Assembly: GCF_001905345.1 (NCBI RefSeq)
Contig: NZ_LFBV01000008.1
Coordinates: 62,001 to 126,000, forward strand
Length of the DNA: 64,000 bases
DNA from: Streptomyces uncialis
Lineage (GTDB): Bacteria > Actinomycetota > Actinomycetes > Streptomycetales > Streptomycetaceae
Direction: 5' to 3'
Every line of letters begins with the position of its first letter. Positions within the stretch are counted from its first letter, which is position 1. Positions 8,661-16,683 of the stretch are shown piece by piece. The position numbers and the translations under genes are program-made. The notes under the pieces were generated by a model. That model saw nothing but the letters and a program-made list of their open reading frames with translations, did no database searches and was not told where the DNA came from.

Positions 8661-8697
8661 GGCCCCCGTCCGTCCCCTCCCGGGACCGACGGGGGCC
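8661..8697 (+). terminator. terminator after the 7717-8640 membrane-protein gene
   Basis: A 10-bp stem (GGCCCCCGTC at 8661-8670 with 8688-8697) extends, after one mismatch, by 5 more pairs around a 5-nt loop. It is followed by TTCCCGTT and lies 20 bp past the stop codon. Confidence 0.7.
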
Positions 8698-8730
8698 TTC
8701 CCGTTGCCGGGGGGTTCGGGGGTTCCCTGT

Positions 8731-9566
8731 GCAGGTCGCCTTTGCTCGCGCTTCTGAGGTCTGTCCGGCTGAACGCACTTGTCCCTGTACGGGTCGTCCG
8801 TGGGTGCGCAGTTCCCCGCAGGTCGCCTTCGCTCGCGCTTCTGAGGTCTGTCCGGCTGGGCGTACTTGTCCCTGTACGGGTCGTCCGTGGGTGCGCAGTT
8901 CCCCGCGCCCCTAGGTTTCCTGTGCCTGGCCCACTTGATCCAGCTGGGGTGCTCGGTGGTTTTGCGCAGTTCCTCGCGCCCCTTCGGTCGCGCCCCTTAC
9001 GGTTCCCGTTCGGCTGCGGGTAGCCCGTGGTTGCTCGCGCAGTTCCCCGCGTCCCTGGGGTTCCCCGCGGCCCTTTGGGGGCGTCCGGCTGGGGCTGTCG
9101 TCCGGCTGCGGGCTCTCAGCAACCGGGGGCGGGGTTCAAAGCACCCTCCTCGCGGACTCGCGCTGCTGCGGGAGGGGGTGGGCGGGAATCTCTGCTCGCA
9201 GACTCCGATGCTCTTCAGTCGAGTCACGGAACGTCGTACCGAGCGTGTCGGATCGAGGACGGAGAATCCCGACCGGCACCGACCCGAAGAACCGGCAGAA
9301 CGCGCCCCAAAGGGGCGCGGGGAACTGCGCGAAGACGACGAGCGACGGCACAGGAACGAAGTACGCCCACCCGGACAGACCTGGGAAGCCCAAGCGAAGG
9401 CGACCCGCAGGGAACTGCGCGAAACCACCGAGCGACGGCACAGGAACAATCGCGCCCAGCACAAGAAACCCAGGGGCGCGAGGAACCGCGCACCCACGGA
9501 CGACCCGCACAGGGACAAGTACGCCCAGCACAGGAAACCTCAGAAGCGCGAGCGAAGGCGACCCGC
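8731..9566. repeat. composite intergenic repeat, locus 1
   Basis: The left arm has four inward-facing GCAGTTCCCCGCGCCCC-type motifs (near 8813, 8895, 8967, 9039). A core follows at 9142-9293. The right arm has the motif in the opposite direction (near 9312, 9408, 9476). The outer boundaries are a GGTCGCCTTCGCTNGCGCTTC-like module at 8734 and its reverse complement at 9542-9563. It lies between converging genes, and the right boundary module supplies the last codons and stop of the DUF6350 gene. The module at 8986-9045 is the reverse of one found at 15211, 37930 and 50690, so modules are shared among loci. Confidence 0.9.
9142..9293 (+). repeat. conserved core of composite repeat, copy A
   Basis: This is one of six nearly identical cores. 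It begins with CACCCTCC...GGAGGGGGTG, which can pair. The invariant block GGGAATCTCTGCTCGCAG then TCCGATGCTCTTCAGTCG follows, then a 15-nt variable segment (AGTCACGGAACGTCG here), and TACCGAGCGTGTCGGATCG then GGAGAATCCCGACC. GGGAATCTC/GGAGAATCCC, TCCGA/TCGGA and GCTC/GAGC can pair to form one long interrupted hairpin with the variable segment at its tip. Sister copies lie at 14986-15138, 24052-24204, 31491-31641, 37624-37774 and 50267-50418. Confidence 0.9.
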
Positions 9567-10850
9567 CAGGGCCGCCGCAAGCGGCACCGCGACGACCGCC
9601 GTCCAGGCCACCGCCGCAGCCCCCGTCTGCCACCAGACGGGACCGAAACGGGCCAGCCCCCCGACACCGAGCGGCCCCCCGGCCACCACCGCGAGCCCCG
9701 CCACCATCCCCCCGGCCCACACCGCCGCCTCCAGCGCCCGCAGCGCCGCCCGCCCCCGCCCGGGCACCGCCTCCCCGTCCCCCCGGACCACGAACCACGC
9801 CACCGCGACCCCCGCCCCGACGGGAACCGCGAGGGTCGCCCAGGACACCCACTCCCAGCCGCCCCCGGCACCGGGCACCGCCGCGAGCAGCGGGAACGAC
9901 GGCAAAGGGCCCTCGTACCCCGGTACGAAGGGGGTGACGGGGTGGGCGGCGCCCAGCAGGAAGCCGGGGCCGAGGGCGTACGCGGCGCCCCACACCGCCG
10001 CGTTCGGCACGAGGGCCAGGGACAGCAGCAGGACGGTGAGCCGTCCGGACCAGCCCCCGGTGAGCTGCGGGAACGACTCCTGGACGGCGGCGCCGTGCCA
10101 CAGCAGGGAGCCCGCGACGGCCAGCGCCCCACCGCCCACGAGGACCAGCGCGCCGACCCCGGCGGCCCGTACCGCCACCCGGACCCGGTCCCGTACGGCC
10201 GCGTCCCGGGGGTGGTCGCGCAGGGGCGCGACCCGGCGGGCCCAGGACGGCCGGGCCGGGGGCCAAGAGGGCCGGGGGCGCCCGTACGCGGCCCATACGC
10301 CGACCGCCGCGGCGAGCGCCACCAGCGGCGGGACGTGCACGGCGACGGACACCGCCGAGGGGCGGGGCTCACCCCCGGCGGCGTACAGGACGGTCCCGGC
10401 GACGATGCCGAGGTAGCCGGTGACCACGCCGGACCAGGCGAGGGGGACCGCGCCGGGGCCGGGGCCGACCGCGTCCCGCGCGGCCCGGTGGACCAGCCAG
10501 CAGGGCAGCGCGACCAGCAGCAGCGGGGTGACACCGACCGGTACGGCCGCGCCTGTCAGTCCGTCGGTGCGTACGAGGTCGGCGCCGTGGGCGAGCAGCC
10601 ACAGCGCGGCGGCGGTGCGCAGCGCCCCGTCCGGTCCGCTGTCGGGGTAGGGCGAGCTGATCCACAGGCCCATGACCAGGACCGCGCAGGCTCCGATGCC
10701 CAGTCCGGCGGCCGTCGCCCCGCCCAGCAGGGAGGTGACGAGGGCCGTCGTGCGCTCCCGTACCCGGGCGAGCGGCCATGGGTTGCGCGGGGACGGCGGC
10801 GGAACGGCGGGGGCGGGCGCGCGGGGGATGATCCGGTTCACGCCCGCCAT
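9540..10850 (-). CDS. DUF6350-type polytopic membrane protein
   Basis: The 436-residue protein begins MAGVNRIIPRAPAPAVPPPS. It has roughly ten hydrophobic segments, for example TSLLGGATAAGLGIGACAVL, VGVTPLLLVALPCWLVHRA and LVLVGGGALAVAGSLLW. This is the layout of the DUF6350 family, found next to sucCD/purN in streptomycetes and of unknown function. The ATG at 10850 was chosen because the frame upstream is shadow sequence of the opposite gene. Its last codons (RLRSRF then stop) lie inside the boundary module of composite repeat locus 1, so insertion of the repeat set the present C-terminus. Confidence 0.85.
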   Translation of the reverse strand: MAGVNRIIPRAPAPAVPPPSPRNPWPLARVRERTTALVTSLLGGATAAGLGIGACAVLVMGLWISSPYPDSGPDGALRTAAALWLLAHGADLVRTDGLTGAAVPVGVTPLLLVALPCWLVHRAARDAVGPGPGAVPLAWSGVVTGYLGIVAGTVLYAAGGEPRPSAVSVAVHVPPLVALAAAVGVWAAYGRPRPSWPPARPSWARRVAPLRDHPRDAAVRDRVRVAVRAAGVGALVLVGGGALAVAGSLLWHGAAVQESFPQLTGGWSGRLTVLLLSLALVPNAAVWGAAYALGPGFLLGAAHPVTPFVPGYEGPLPSFPLLAAVPGAGGGWEWVSWATLAVPVGAGVAVAWFVVRGDGEAVPGRGRAALRALEAAVWAGGMVAGLAVVAGGPLGVGGLARFGPVWWQTGAAAVAWTAVVAVPLAAALAGRLRSRF

Positions 10851-10985
10851 GCTCCCAACGACACGCGCTTTCGCCGCGTAACAGGCGATAACCGGATGTG
10901 TCGCCCAAAATATGCTTATGTACTTTTCTGCTCGGTGGGAGGGCGGCTGTCCGCGTTCGGTGTTCCGTCGCACGGGGCGTCCGCG

Positions 10986-12317
10986 GTGAGCCGGAAGCCC
11001 GTCCCCCTGCCGCCCCCGAAGGAGCGCCGGCGGCTGCGGGAGGCGCGGTCGCTGAGCCAGGAGGACGTGGCCGCGAGGGTGGGCGTCACCCGGGAGACGG
11101 TCCGTTCGTGGGAGACGGGCCGCACCGACCCGCGCGGGCGCAAACGGGACGCGTACGCGGCGTTCCTCGTGGCGATCGCGAGGGAGCCGGCACCGCCGGC
11201 CGAGGCATCCGGCGCACCCGAGCCGCCCGGGGCCGCGCCGGACCGTCCCGCACCCGGCCCTCCCGGACCGGCCCGGGGCGACGGCGCCGGTCCCCCGCCC
11301 CGTCACCGCCCCGGCGCCGGGCGCCCCGCCCGCGGGCCCAAGGCGTCCGCCCAGCGCTCCACCAAGCCCCCGCTCGCCGGTCAGGTCCGCCACAGTCACG
11401 CACCACCGCCCGGAGGCACGTCCCCTTTGAACGCCATCGCGCAGCCCGCCGCCCTCCTGAACCCGTTCGGCCGCCGCCACGCGGCGGACGGTTCCCTCGT
11501 CACCGCGGAACGCGCCGCCGGGCTGAGCGCCGACCAGGCGTTCGACCGGCTGTACGGCCACAGCGCCCCCGCGCTCGTCCGGCAGACGTATCTGCTCACC
11601 GGCAGACGCACCCTCGCCCAGGAGTCCGTGGAACGGGCCTTCCACCAGGCCTGGCAGCGATGGCCGGAGGTCGCGGTCGACCGGGACCCGGCCGGCTGGG
11701 TCCGGGCCGCCGCGTACGAGTACGCGATGGCGCCCTGGCACCGCTTCCGGCCCGCGCTGCGCCGGCCCGACCCGCCCCCGGCGAGTCCCGAGGACCACGC
11801 GCTGCTGGACACCCTGATGAGCCTGCCGCCCATGCACCGGCGCACCCTGCTGCTGTACGACGGGGTGGGCCTCGATCTGCCGGAGACCGCGGCGGAGACG
11901 GAGGCGAGCACCCCGGCGGCGGCGTACCGGCTGCTGCGCGCCCGGCGGTCGGTGGCCGAGCGGCTCCCGGTGCTGGCCGACCCGGACGCGCTGCACCAGG
12001 GGCTCGACCGGCTGGCGCGCGGCGAGAAGCTGCAACCGCCCCGGGTGGCGGAGGTCCGCTCCGGCTGCGAGCGGCGGACCCGGTTCTGGACCCGGACGGC
12101 CATCGCCTTCACGGTCCTGATCCTGGGCGCGACGGCGCTGACCCTGCGCACCGCGCCCACCGCGTACGAGCCGCCCGAGGCACCGCCGGAGACCGTACGG
12201 GGCGTACCCCCGCGGATGGGCCCCGGGCCGCTCACCGACGAGCGGCTCGCGCTGCGCGACCTGCTGCGCGAGGCACCACGGACCGGCCCGCACCGGACGC
12301 ACCCGGAGCTGCGCTGA
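10986..12317 (+). CDS. XRE HTH fused to sigma-factor-like domain and a membrane segment
   Basis: With the GTG at 10986 the protein has 443 residues. Residues 12-60 are an XRE helix-turn-helix (LREARSLSQEDVAARVGVTR then ETVRSWETGR). A Pro-rich linker runs to about 150. Residues about 178-235 resemble sigma-70 region 2 (LSADQAFDRLYGHSAPALV, ERAFHQAWQRWPEV). Residues about 275-330 resemble region 4 (LMSLPPMHRRTLLLYDGVGL), but as a degraded version with PET in place of a clean helix-turn-helix. Near 368-390 one membrane helix (AIAFTVLILGATALTLRTAP) precedes a short outer tail. It may be a membrane-tethered regulator that no longer binds core polymerase. The start is uncertain because no good ribosome site is visible. 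Confidence 0.7.
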   Translation: MSRKPVPLPPPKERRRLREARSLSQEDVAARVGVTRETVRSWETGRTDPRGRKRDAYAAFLVAIAREPAPPAEASGAPEPPGAAPDRPAPGPPGPARGDGAGPPPRHRPGAGRPARGPKASAQRSTKPPLAGQVRHSHAPPPGGTSPLNAIAQPAALLNPFGRRHAADGSLVTAERAAGLSADQAFDRLYGHSAPALVRQTYLLTGRRTLAQESVERAFHQAWQRWPEVAVDRDPAGWVRAAAYEYAMAPWHRFRPALRRPDPPPASPEDHALLDTLMSLPPMHRRTLLLYDGVGLDLPETAAETEASTPAAAYRLLRARRSVAERLPVLADPDALHQGLDRLARGEKLQPPRVAEVRSGCERRTRFWTRTAIAFTVLILGATALTLRTAPTAYEPPEAPPETVRGVPPRMGPGPLTDERLALRDLLREAPRTGPHRTHPELR

Positions 12318-12335
12318 CCCGGCGCCGGACGGAGC

Positions 12336-12390
12336 GCGAACGGCCGGTGGGCCCACACCCTGATCGGGTACGGGCCCACCGGCCGTTCGC
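12336..12390. terminator. bidirectional terminator between the HTH/sigma-like gene and sucD
   Basis: A perfect 19-bp stem (12336-12354 with 12372-12390) and a 17-nt loop lie between the converging stop codons at 12317 and 12404. Confidence 0.85.
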
Positions 12391-12403
12391 TGACGCGTGG
12401 GGA

Positions 12404-13285
12404 CTACTTGAGCAGCTCCCGCGCGAGGGTGGCCGTCTCGGTCGGCGTCTTGCCGACCTTGACCCCGGCGGCCTCCAGGGCCTCCTTCTTGGCCTGGGCC
12501 GTCCCGGAGGAGCCGGAGACGATGGCGCCGGCGTGGCCCATCGTCTTGCCCTCGGGGGCGGTGAACCCGGCCACGTAGCCGACGACCGGCTTCGTGACGT
12601 TCGCCTTGATGAAGTCCGCCGCACGCTCCTCGGCGTCGCCGCCGATCTCGCCGATCATCACGATCAGCTCGGTGTCGGGGTCGTCCTGGAACGCGGCCAG
12701 GGCGTCGATGTGCGTGGTCCCGATGATCGGGTCGCCACCGATGCCGACGGCGGTCGTGAAGCCGATGTCACGCAGCTCGTACATCATCTGGTACGTCAGC
12801 GTGCCGGACTTCGAGACCAGGCCGATCCGGCCCGGCTTGGTGATGTCACCGGGGATGATGCCGACGTTCGACTGGCCCGGGGTGATGATGCCGGGGCAGT
12901 TCGGGCCGATGATCCGGGTCTTGTTGCCCTTCTCGACCGCGTAGGCCCAGAACGCCGCCGAGTCGTGCACGGCGATGCCCTCGGTGATCACCACGGCGAG
13001 CGGGATCCCGGCGTCGATCGCCTCGACCACCGCGTCCTTGGTGAACTTCTCCGGGACGAAGATGACGGTGACGTCGGCGCCGGTCTTGTCGATGGCGTCC
13101 TGGACGGAGCCGAAGACCGGGATCTCGGTGCCGTCGAAGTCGACCGTGGTGCCCGCCTTGCGCGGGTTCACCCCGCCGACGACGTTGGTGCCGTCGCCGA
13201 GCATGAGGCGGGTGTGCTTCATGCCCGTGGCACCGGTCATGCCCTGGACGATGACCTTGCTGTCCTTGGTGAGGAAGATAGCCAT
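12404..13285 (-). CDS. sucD: succinyl-CoA synthetase alpha subunit
   Basis: The 293-residue protein begins MAIFLTKDSKVIVQGMTGAT, the CoA-binding Rossmann domain. It has GPNCPGIITPGQSNVGIIPG, and near its end GHAGAIVSGSSGTAQ with the histidine that is phosphorylated in catalysis. With SucC it makes ATP (or GTP) from succinyl-CoA in the TCA cycle. It lies 22 bp behind sucC, in one operon that ends at the 19-bp hairpin downstream. Length is normal. Confidence 0.97.
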   Translation of the reverse strand: MAIFLTKDSKVIVQGMTGATGMKHTRLMLGDGTNVVGGVNPRKAGTTVDFDGTEIPVFGSVQDAIDKTGADVTVIFVPEKFTKDAVVEAIDAGIPLAVVITEGIAVHDSAAFWAYAVEKGNKTRIIGPNCPGIITPGQSNVGIIPGDITKPGRIGLVSKSGTLTYQMMYELRDIGFTTAVGIGGDPIIGTTHIDALAAFQDDPDTELIVMIGEIGGDAEERAADFIKANVTKPVVGYVAGFTAPEGKTMGHAGAIVSGSSGTAQAKKEALEAAGVKVGKTPTETATLARELLK

Positions 13286-13307
13286 GGTGTGTCTGTGACC
13301 TCGTCCC

Positions 13308-14486
13308 TTACTTCGCAGCCGCGAGCTGGGCGGCCTTGTCGGCCGCGCCGTCCATGGTGTCCACGCGCTGCACGAGCGGGTGGTTCGCGTCCGACAGGAT
13401 CTTGCGACCCAGCTCCGCGTTGTTGCCGTCGAGGCGCACCACCAGCGGCTTGGTGACCTCTTCGCCCTTGTCCTTCAGGAGCTGAAGGGCCTGCACGATG
13501 CCGTTGGCGACCTCGTCGCACGCGGTGATGCCACCGAAGACGTTGACGAAGACGGACCTGACGTCCGGGTCGCCCAGGATGATCTCCAGGCCGTTGGCCA
13601 TGACCTGGGCGGAGGCGCCGCCGCCGATGTCGAGGAAGTTCGCAGGCTTGACGCCCCCGTGGTTCTCACCGGCGTACGCGACGACGTCGAGGGTGCTCAT
13701 GACGAGCCCCGCGCCGTTGCCGATGATGCCGACCTCGCCGTTCAGCTTGACGTAGTTGAGGTTCTTCGCCTTGGCGGCGGCCTCCAGCGGGTCCGCCGCG
13801 GCCTTGTCCTCCAGCGCGGCGTGCTCCGGCTGGCGGAACTCGGCGTTCGCGTCGAGGGAGACCTTGCCGTCGAGGGCGATGACCCGGCCGTCGGCGACCT
13901 TGGCCAGCGGGTTGACCTCGACCAGGAGCGCGTCCTCGGCCTTGAAGGTGTCCCACAGCGTCACCAGGATCTCGGCGACCTGCTCGGCGACGGCCTCCGG
14001 GAACTTCGCCTGGGCGACGATCTCGCGGGCCTTCTCCAGGGTGACCCCCTGGTTGGCGTCGACGGGCACCTTCGCGAGGGCCTCGGGGGTCTTCTCCGCG
14101 ACCTCCTCGATGTCCATACCGCCCTGGACCGACGCCATCGCGAGGAAGGTGCGGTTGGTGCGGTCGAGGAGGTACGAGACGTAGTACTCCTCGTCGATCT
14201 CGGGCGCGGTCTCGGCGATCATCACCTTGTTGACCGTGTGGCCCTTGATGTCCATCCCGAGGATGTCCGTCGCGCGGGCGACGGCCTCGTCCGGGGTGGC
14301 GGCGAGCTTGACGCCGCCCGCCTTGCCCCGGCCGCCGACCTTCACCTGCGCCTTGACGACCGACTTGCCGCCCATACGCTCCGTTGCCGCGCGGGCCGCT
14401 TCAGGCGTGTCGATGACTTCACCGGCCAGCACCGGTACACCGTGCTTGGCGAAGAGGTCCCTCGCCTGGTACTCGAACAGGTCCAC
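13308..14486 (-). CDS. sucC: succinyl-CoA synthetase beta subunit
   Basis: The 392-residue protein has an N-terminal ATP-grasp domain (MDLFEYQARDLFAKHGVPVL, then SVVKAQVKVGGRGKAGGVKL) and a C-terminal CoA-ligase domain (FLDIGGGASAQVMANGLEII, VNVFGGITACDEVANGIVQA). It binds the nucleotide and, with SucD, interconverts succinyl-CoA and succinate. It is the first gene of sucC-sucD and starts with GTG at 14484-14486. The 317 bp up to composite repeat locus 2 presumably hold the promoter. Confidence 0.97.
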   Translation of the reverse strand: MDLFEYQARDLFAKHGVPVLAGEVIDTPEAARAATERMGGKSVVKAQVKVGGRGKAGGVKLAATPDEAVARATDILGMDIKGHTVNKVMIAETAPEIDEEYYVSYLLDRTNRTFLAMASVQGGMDIEEVAEKTPEALAKVPVDANQGVTLEKAREIVAQAKFPEAVAEQVAEILVTLWDTFKAEDALLVEVNPLAKVADGRVIALDGKVSLDANAEFRQPEHAALEDKAAADPLEAAAKAKNLNYVKLNGEVGIIGNGAGLVMSTLDVVAYAGENHGGVKPANFLDIGGGASAQVMANGLEIILGDPDVRSVFVNVFGGITACDEVANGIVQALQLLKDKGEEVTKPLVVRLDGNNAELGRKILSDANHPLVQRVDTMDGAADKAAQLAAAK

Positions 14487-14802
14487 GCGCGTCCGTCCCT
14501 ATCGTGATCTCGCGGTTCGTTGTCTGCGTGGGCGTGCCGCGACGGGCAACGTGACTCCGCTGTCACTAGGGAGGCGCGCACGGTGGCCGGGCACGCGGCA
14601 TGTCCGTCTCGCAGGTTATCCCCGCCGGGCGGGGGACCCTAAATCCGGGTGGTTGTGGGGGCGGTGATAACTCTCACAGCTCGTCGGGCCCGGGGGCCGT
14701 GGGCGGTCCTGCCTCGGTCGGGCCCACGGGGTTCCGGGCCTGGTCCCGCCCTGTTCCCGGCCTGGTCCCGGCCTGGTCCCGTGCCGTCGGCCCGGTGGGT
14801 AC

Positions 14803-15493
14803 GGGTCGCCTTCGCTTGCGCTTCGTAGGTCTGTCCGGCGGGACGTACTCCGTTCCTGTGCCGTCGCTCGGTGGGTGCGCAGTTCCCCGCGCCCCTGGAT
14901 GCTGCCCCTGTCCGTCGCTCTTCGAGTGCGGGTGCGCCCTCGTCTTTTGCGCAGTTCCCCGCGCCCCTTTGGGGCGCGTCCGGTCGGTTCTTCGGGTCGG
15001 TGCCGGTCGGGATTCTCCGTCCTCGATCCGACACGCTCGGTACGACGTCCAGCGATCCGACTGAAGAGCATCGGAGTCTGCGAGCAGAGATTCCCGCCCA
15101 CCCCCTCCCGCAGCAGCGCGACTGCGCGAGGAGGGGGCTTCCGCAAGCAAAGCCCCCCCACCCGACCGACAGCCCCAAGAGGCGCCCCCAAAGGGGCGCG
15201 GGGAACTGCGCGAGCAACCAAGGACCATCCGAACCCGAAAAGGAGCCGGAAGGGGCGCGACCTCAGGGGCGCGGGGAACTGCGCGAAGACGAGGGCCGGC
15301 CCCCACCCGAAGAGCGACCGCAACGGGGCAACATCCAGGGGCGCGGGGAACTGCGCACCCACGGACGTACCCGTACAGGGACGAGTACGGCCAGGTGGGG
15401 AACCCCGGGGGCGTGAGCGAAGGCGACCTGCGGGGAACTGCGCACCCACAGACGTACCCGTACAGGGACGAGTACGGCCAGGTGGGGAACCCC
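14803..15493. repeat. composite intergenic repeat, locus 2
   Basis: The left boundary module GGTCGCCTTCGCTTGCGCTTC starts at about 14805. Inward-facing motifs lie near 14878 and 14950, the core at 14986-15138 (reverse direction relative to copy A), and forward motifs near 15196, 15269, 15340 and 15432. The module after the 15269 motif (about 15285) recurs at 38003 and 50475, and in reverse at 14896 and 23945. The locus lies downstream of the vWA gene and upstream of sucC. Nothing in it looks like a gene. Confidence 0.9.
14986..15138 (-). repeat. conserved core of composite repeat, copy B
   Basis: It matches copy A in both conserved blocks, read on the minus strand. The 15-nt variable segment is GATCGCTGGACGTCG. 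On the side away from the variable segment it is joined to GCGCCCCTTTGGGGCGC, as in copy A. Confidence 0.9.
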
Positions 15494-15513
15494 GAGGGAA
15501 CCCCGGGCGCCGG

Positions 15514-16683
15514 TCAGGCGGGGGGTGGGGTGGGGACGGGGCGGCGTTCTATTGCTGCGGCCATGACCTCGGGGAAGAGGTCGGGGGTGCACGCGAACGC
15601 GGGGACGCCCAGCGCAGCCAATGCCGCCGCGTGCTCACGGTCGTACGCGGGCGTCCCCTCGTCCGACAGCGCCAGCAGCACCACGACCTGCACCCCGGCG
15701 CCCCGCATCGCCGCGACCTGCTTCAGCATCCCGTCCCGGATGCCCCCCTCGTACAGATCCGAGATCAGTACGAGGACCGTGTCGGCCGGCCGGGTGATCC
15801 GCCCCCGGCAGTACGCGAGGGCCCGGTTGATGTCCGTCCCCCCGCCCAGCTTCGTGCCGAACAGCACGTCCACCGGATCGTCGAGCGCGTCGGTCAGGTC
15901 GACCACGGCCGTGTCGAAGACGACGAGCCGGGTGGACACCGCCCGCATCGACGCCAGCACCGCCCCGAACACCGAGGCGTACACCACGGACGCCGCCATG
16001 GACCCCGACTGGTCGACGCAGAGGATCACGTCCTTCCCGGCGGCCCGGGCCCCCCGCCCGTACCCGACGAGCCGCTCCGGCACGACGGTGCGGTGCTCGG
16101 GCAGATAGTTCTTGAGGTTCGCGGCGATGGTGCGGTTCCAGTCGATGTCCTGGTGGCGGGGCCGCCGCACCCGGGCGCTCCGGTCCAGGGCGCCGCCGAT
16201 CACGGCCCGGGTCCGGGACGCGAGCCGCCGCTCCAGGTCGTCCACGACCTTGCGCACCACCGCGCGGGCCGTCTCCCGGGTGGCCTCGGGCATGGCCTCG
16301 TTCAGCGACAGCAGGGTGCCCACCAGATGGATGTCCGCCTCGACGGCCTGGAGCATCTCCGGTTCGAGGAGCAGCGCGGACAGCCCGAGCCGGTCGATCG
16401 CGTCCCGCTGCATCACCTGGACCACCGAGGACGGGAAGTACGTCCGGATGTCACCGAGCCAGCGCGCCACGGACGGCGCGGACGCCCCGAGCCCGCCGGA
16501 CCGGTCGCGTCCATCGCCGTCGGGGCGCCCGTACAGCGCGCCGAGGGCCGCGTCGATCGCGGCGTCCCGTCCGGTCAGAGCCCGGCCCGTGCCGTCGGCC
16601 GCGTCGCCGCCGAGGACCAGCCGCCAGCGCCGCAGCCGCTCGTCGTCCGCCGGGGCGGTCGGGGTTGTCGCTCGCGGGGTCAT
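15514..16683 (-). CDS. von Willebrand factor A domain protein (CoxE/YehP-like)
   Basis: The 389-residue protein ends in a vWA domain, about residues 215-370. Its metal-ion adhesion site is complete: DQSGSM (Asp224, Ser226, Ser228), the Thr in LGGGTDINRAL, and the Asp in LVLISDLYEGG. The first 200 residues (RWLGDIRTYFPSSVVQVMQR and following helices) match vWA proteins encoded beside MoxR ATPases. It is the last gene of the AAA-DUF5682-vWA operon and overlaps the DUF5682 gene by 4 nt (ATGA). MoxR/vWA pairs act as metal-dependent chaperones or remodelling machines; the target here is unknown. It corresponds in order and architecture to E. coli YehP. Confidence 0.85.
   Translation of the reverse strand: MTPRATTPTAPADDERLRRWRLVLGGDAADGTGRALTGRDAAIDAALGALYGRPDGDGRDRSGGLGASAPSVARWLGDIRTYFPSSVVQVMQRDAIDRLGLSALLLEPEMLQAVEADIHLVGTLLSLNEAMPEATRETARAVVRKVVDDLERRLASRTRAVIGGALDRSARVRRPRHQDIDWNRTIAANLKNYLPEHRTVVPERLVGYGRGARAAGKDVILCVDQSGSMAASVVYASVFGAVLASMRAVSTRLVVFDTAVVDLTDALDDPVDVLFGTKLGGGTDINRALAYCRGRITRPADTVLVLISDLYEGGIRDGMLKQVAAMRGAGVQVVVLLALSDEGTPAYDREHAAALAALGVPAFACTPDLFPEVMAAAIERRPVPTPPPA

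Noticed and set aside
9142..9293. Bridge-RNA or retron-type guide for the variable-loop core
   Set aside because: No recombinase, reverse transcriptase or transposase is encoded near any of the six copies; kept only as an untested idea.
8866..10416. Repetitive Arg/Pro/Gly-rich proteins in the six repeat loci
   Set aside because: They are translations of the repeats in several frames on both strands, with no ribosome sites and no shared reading frame between copies.
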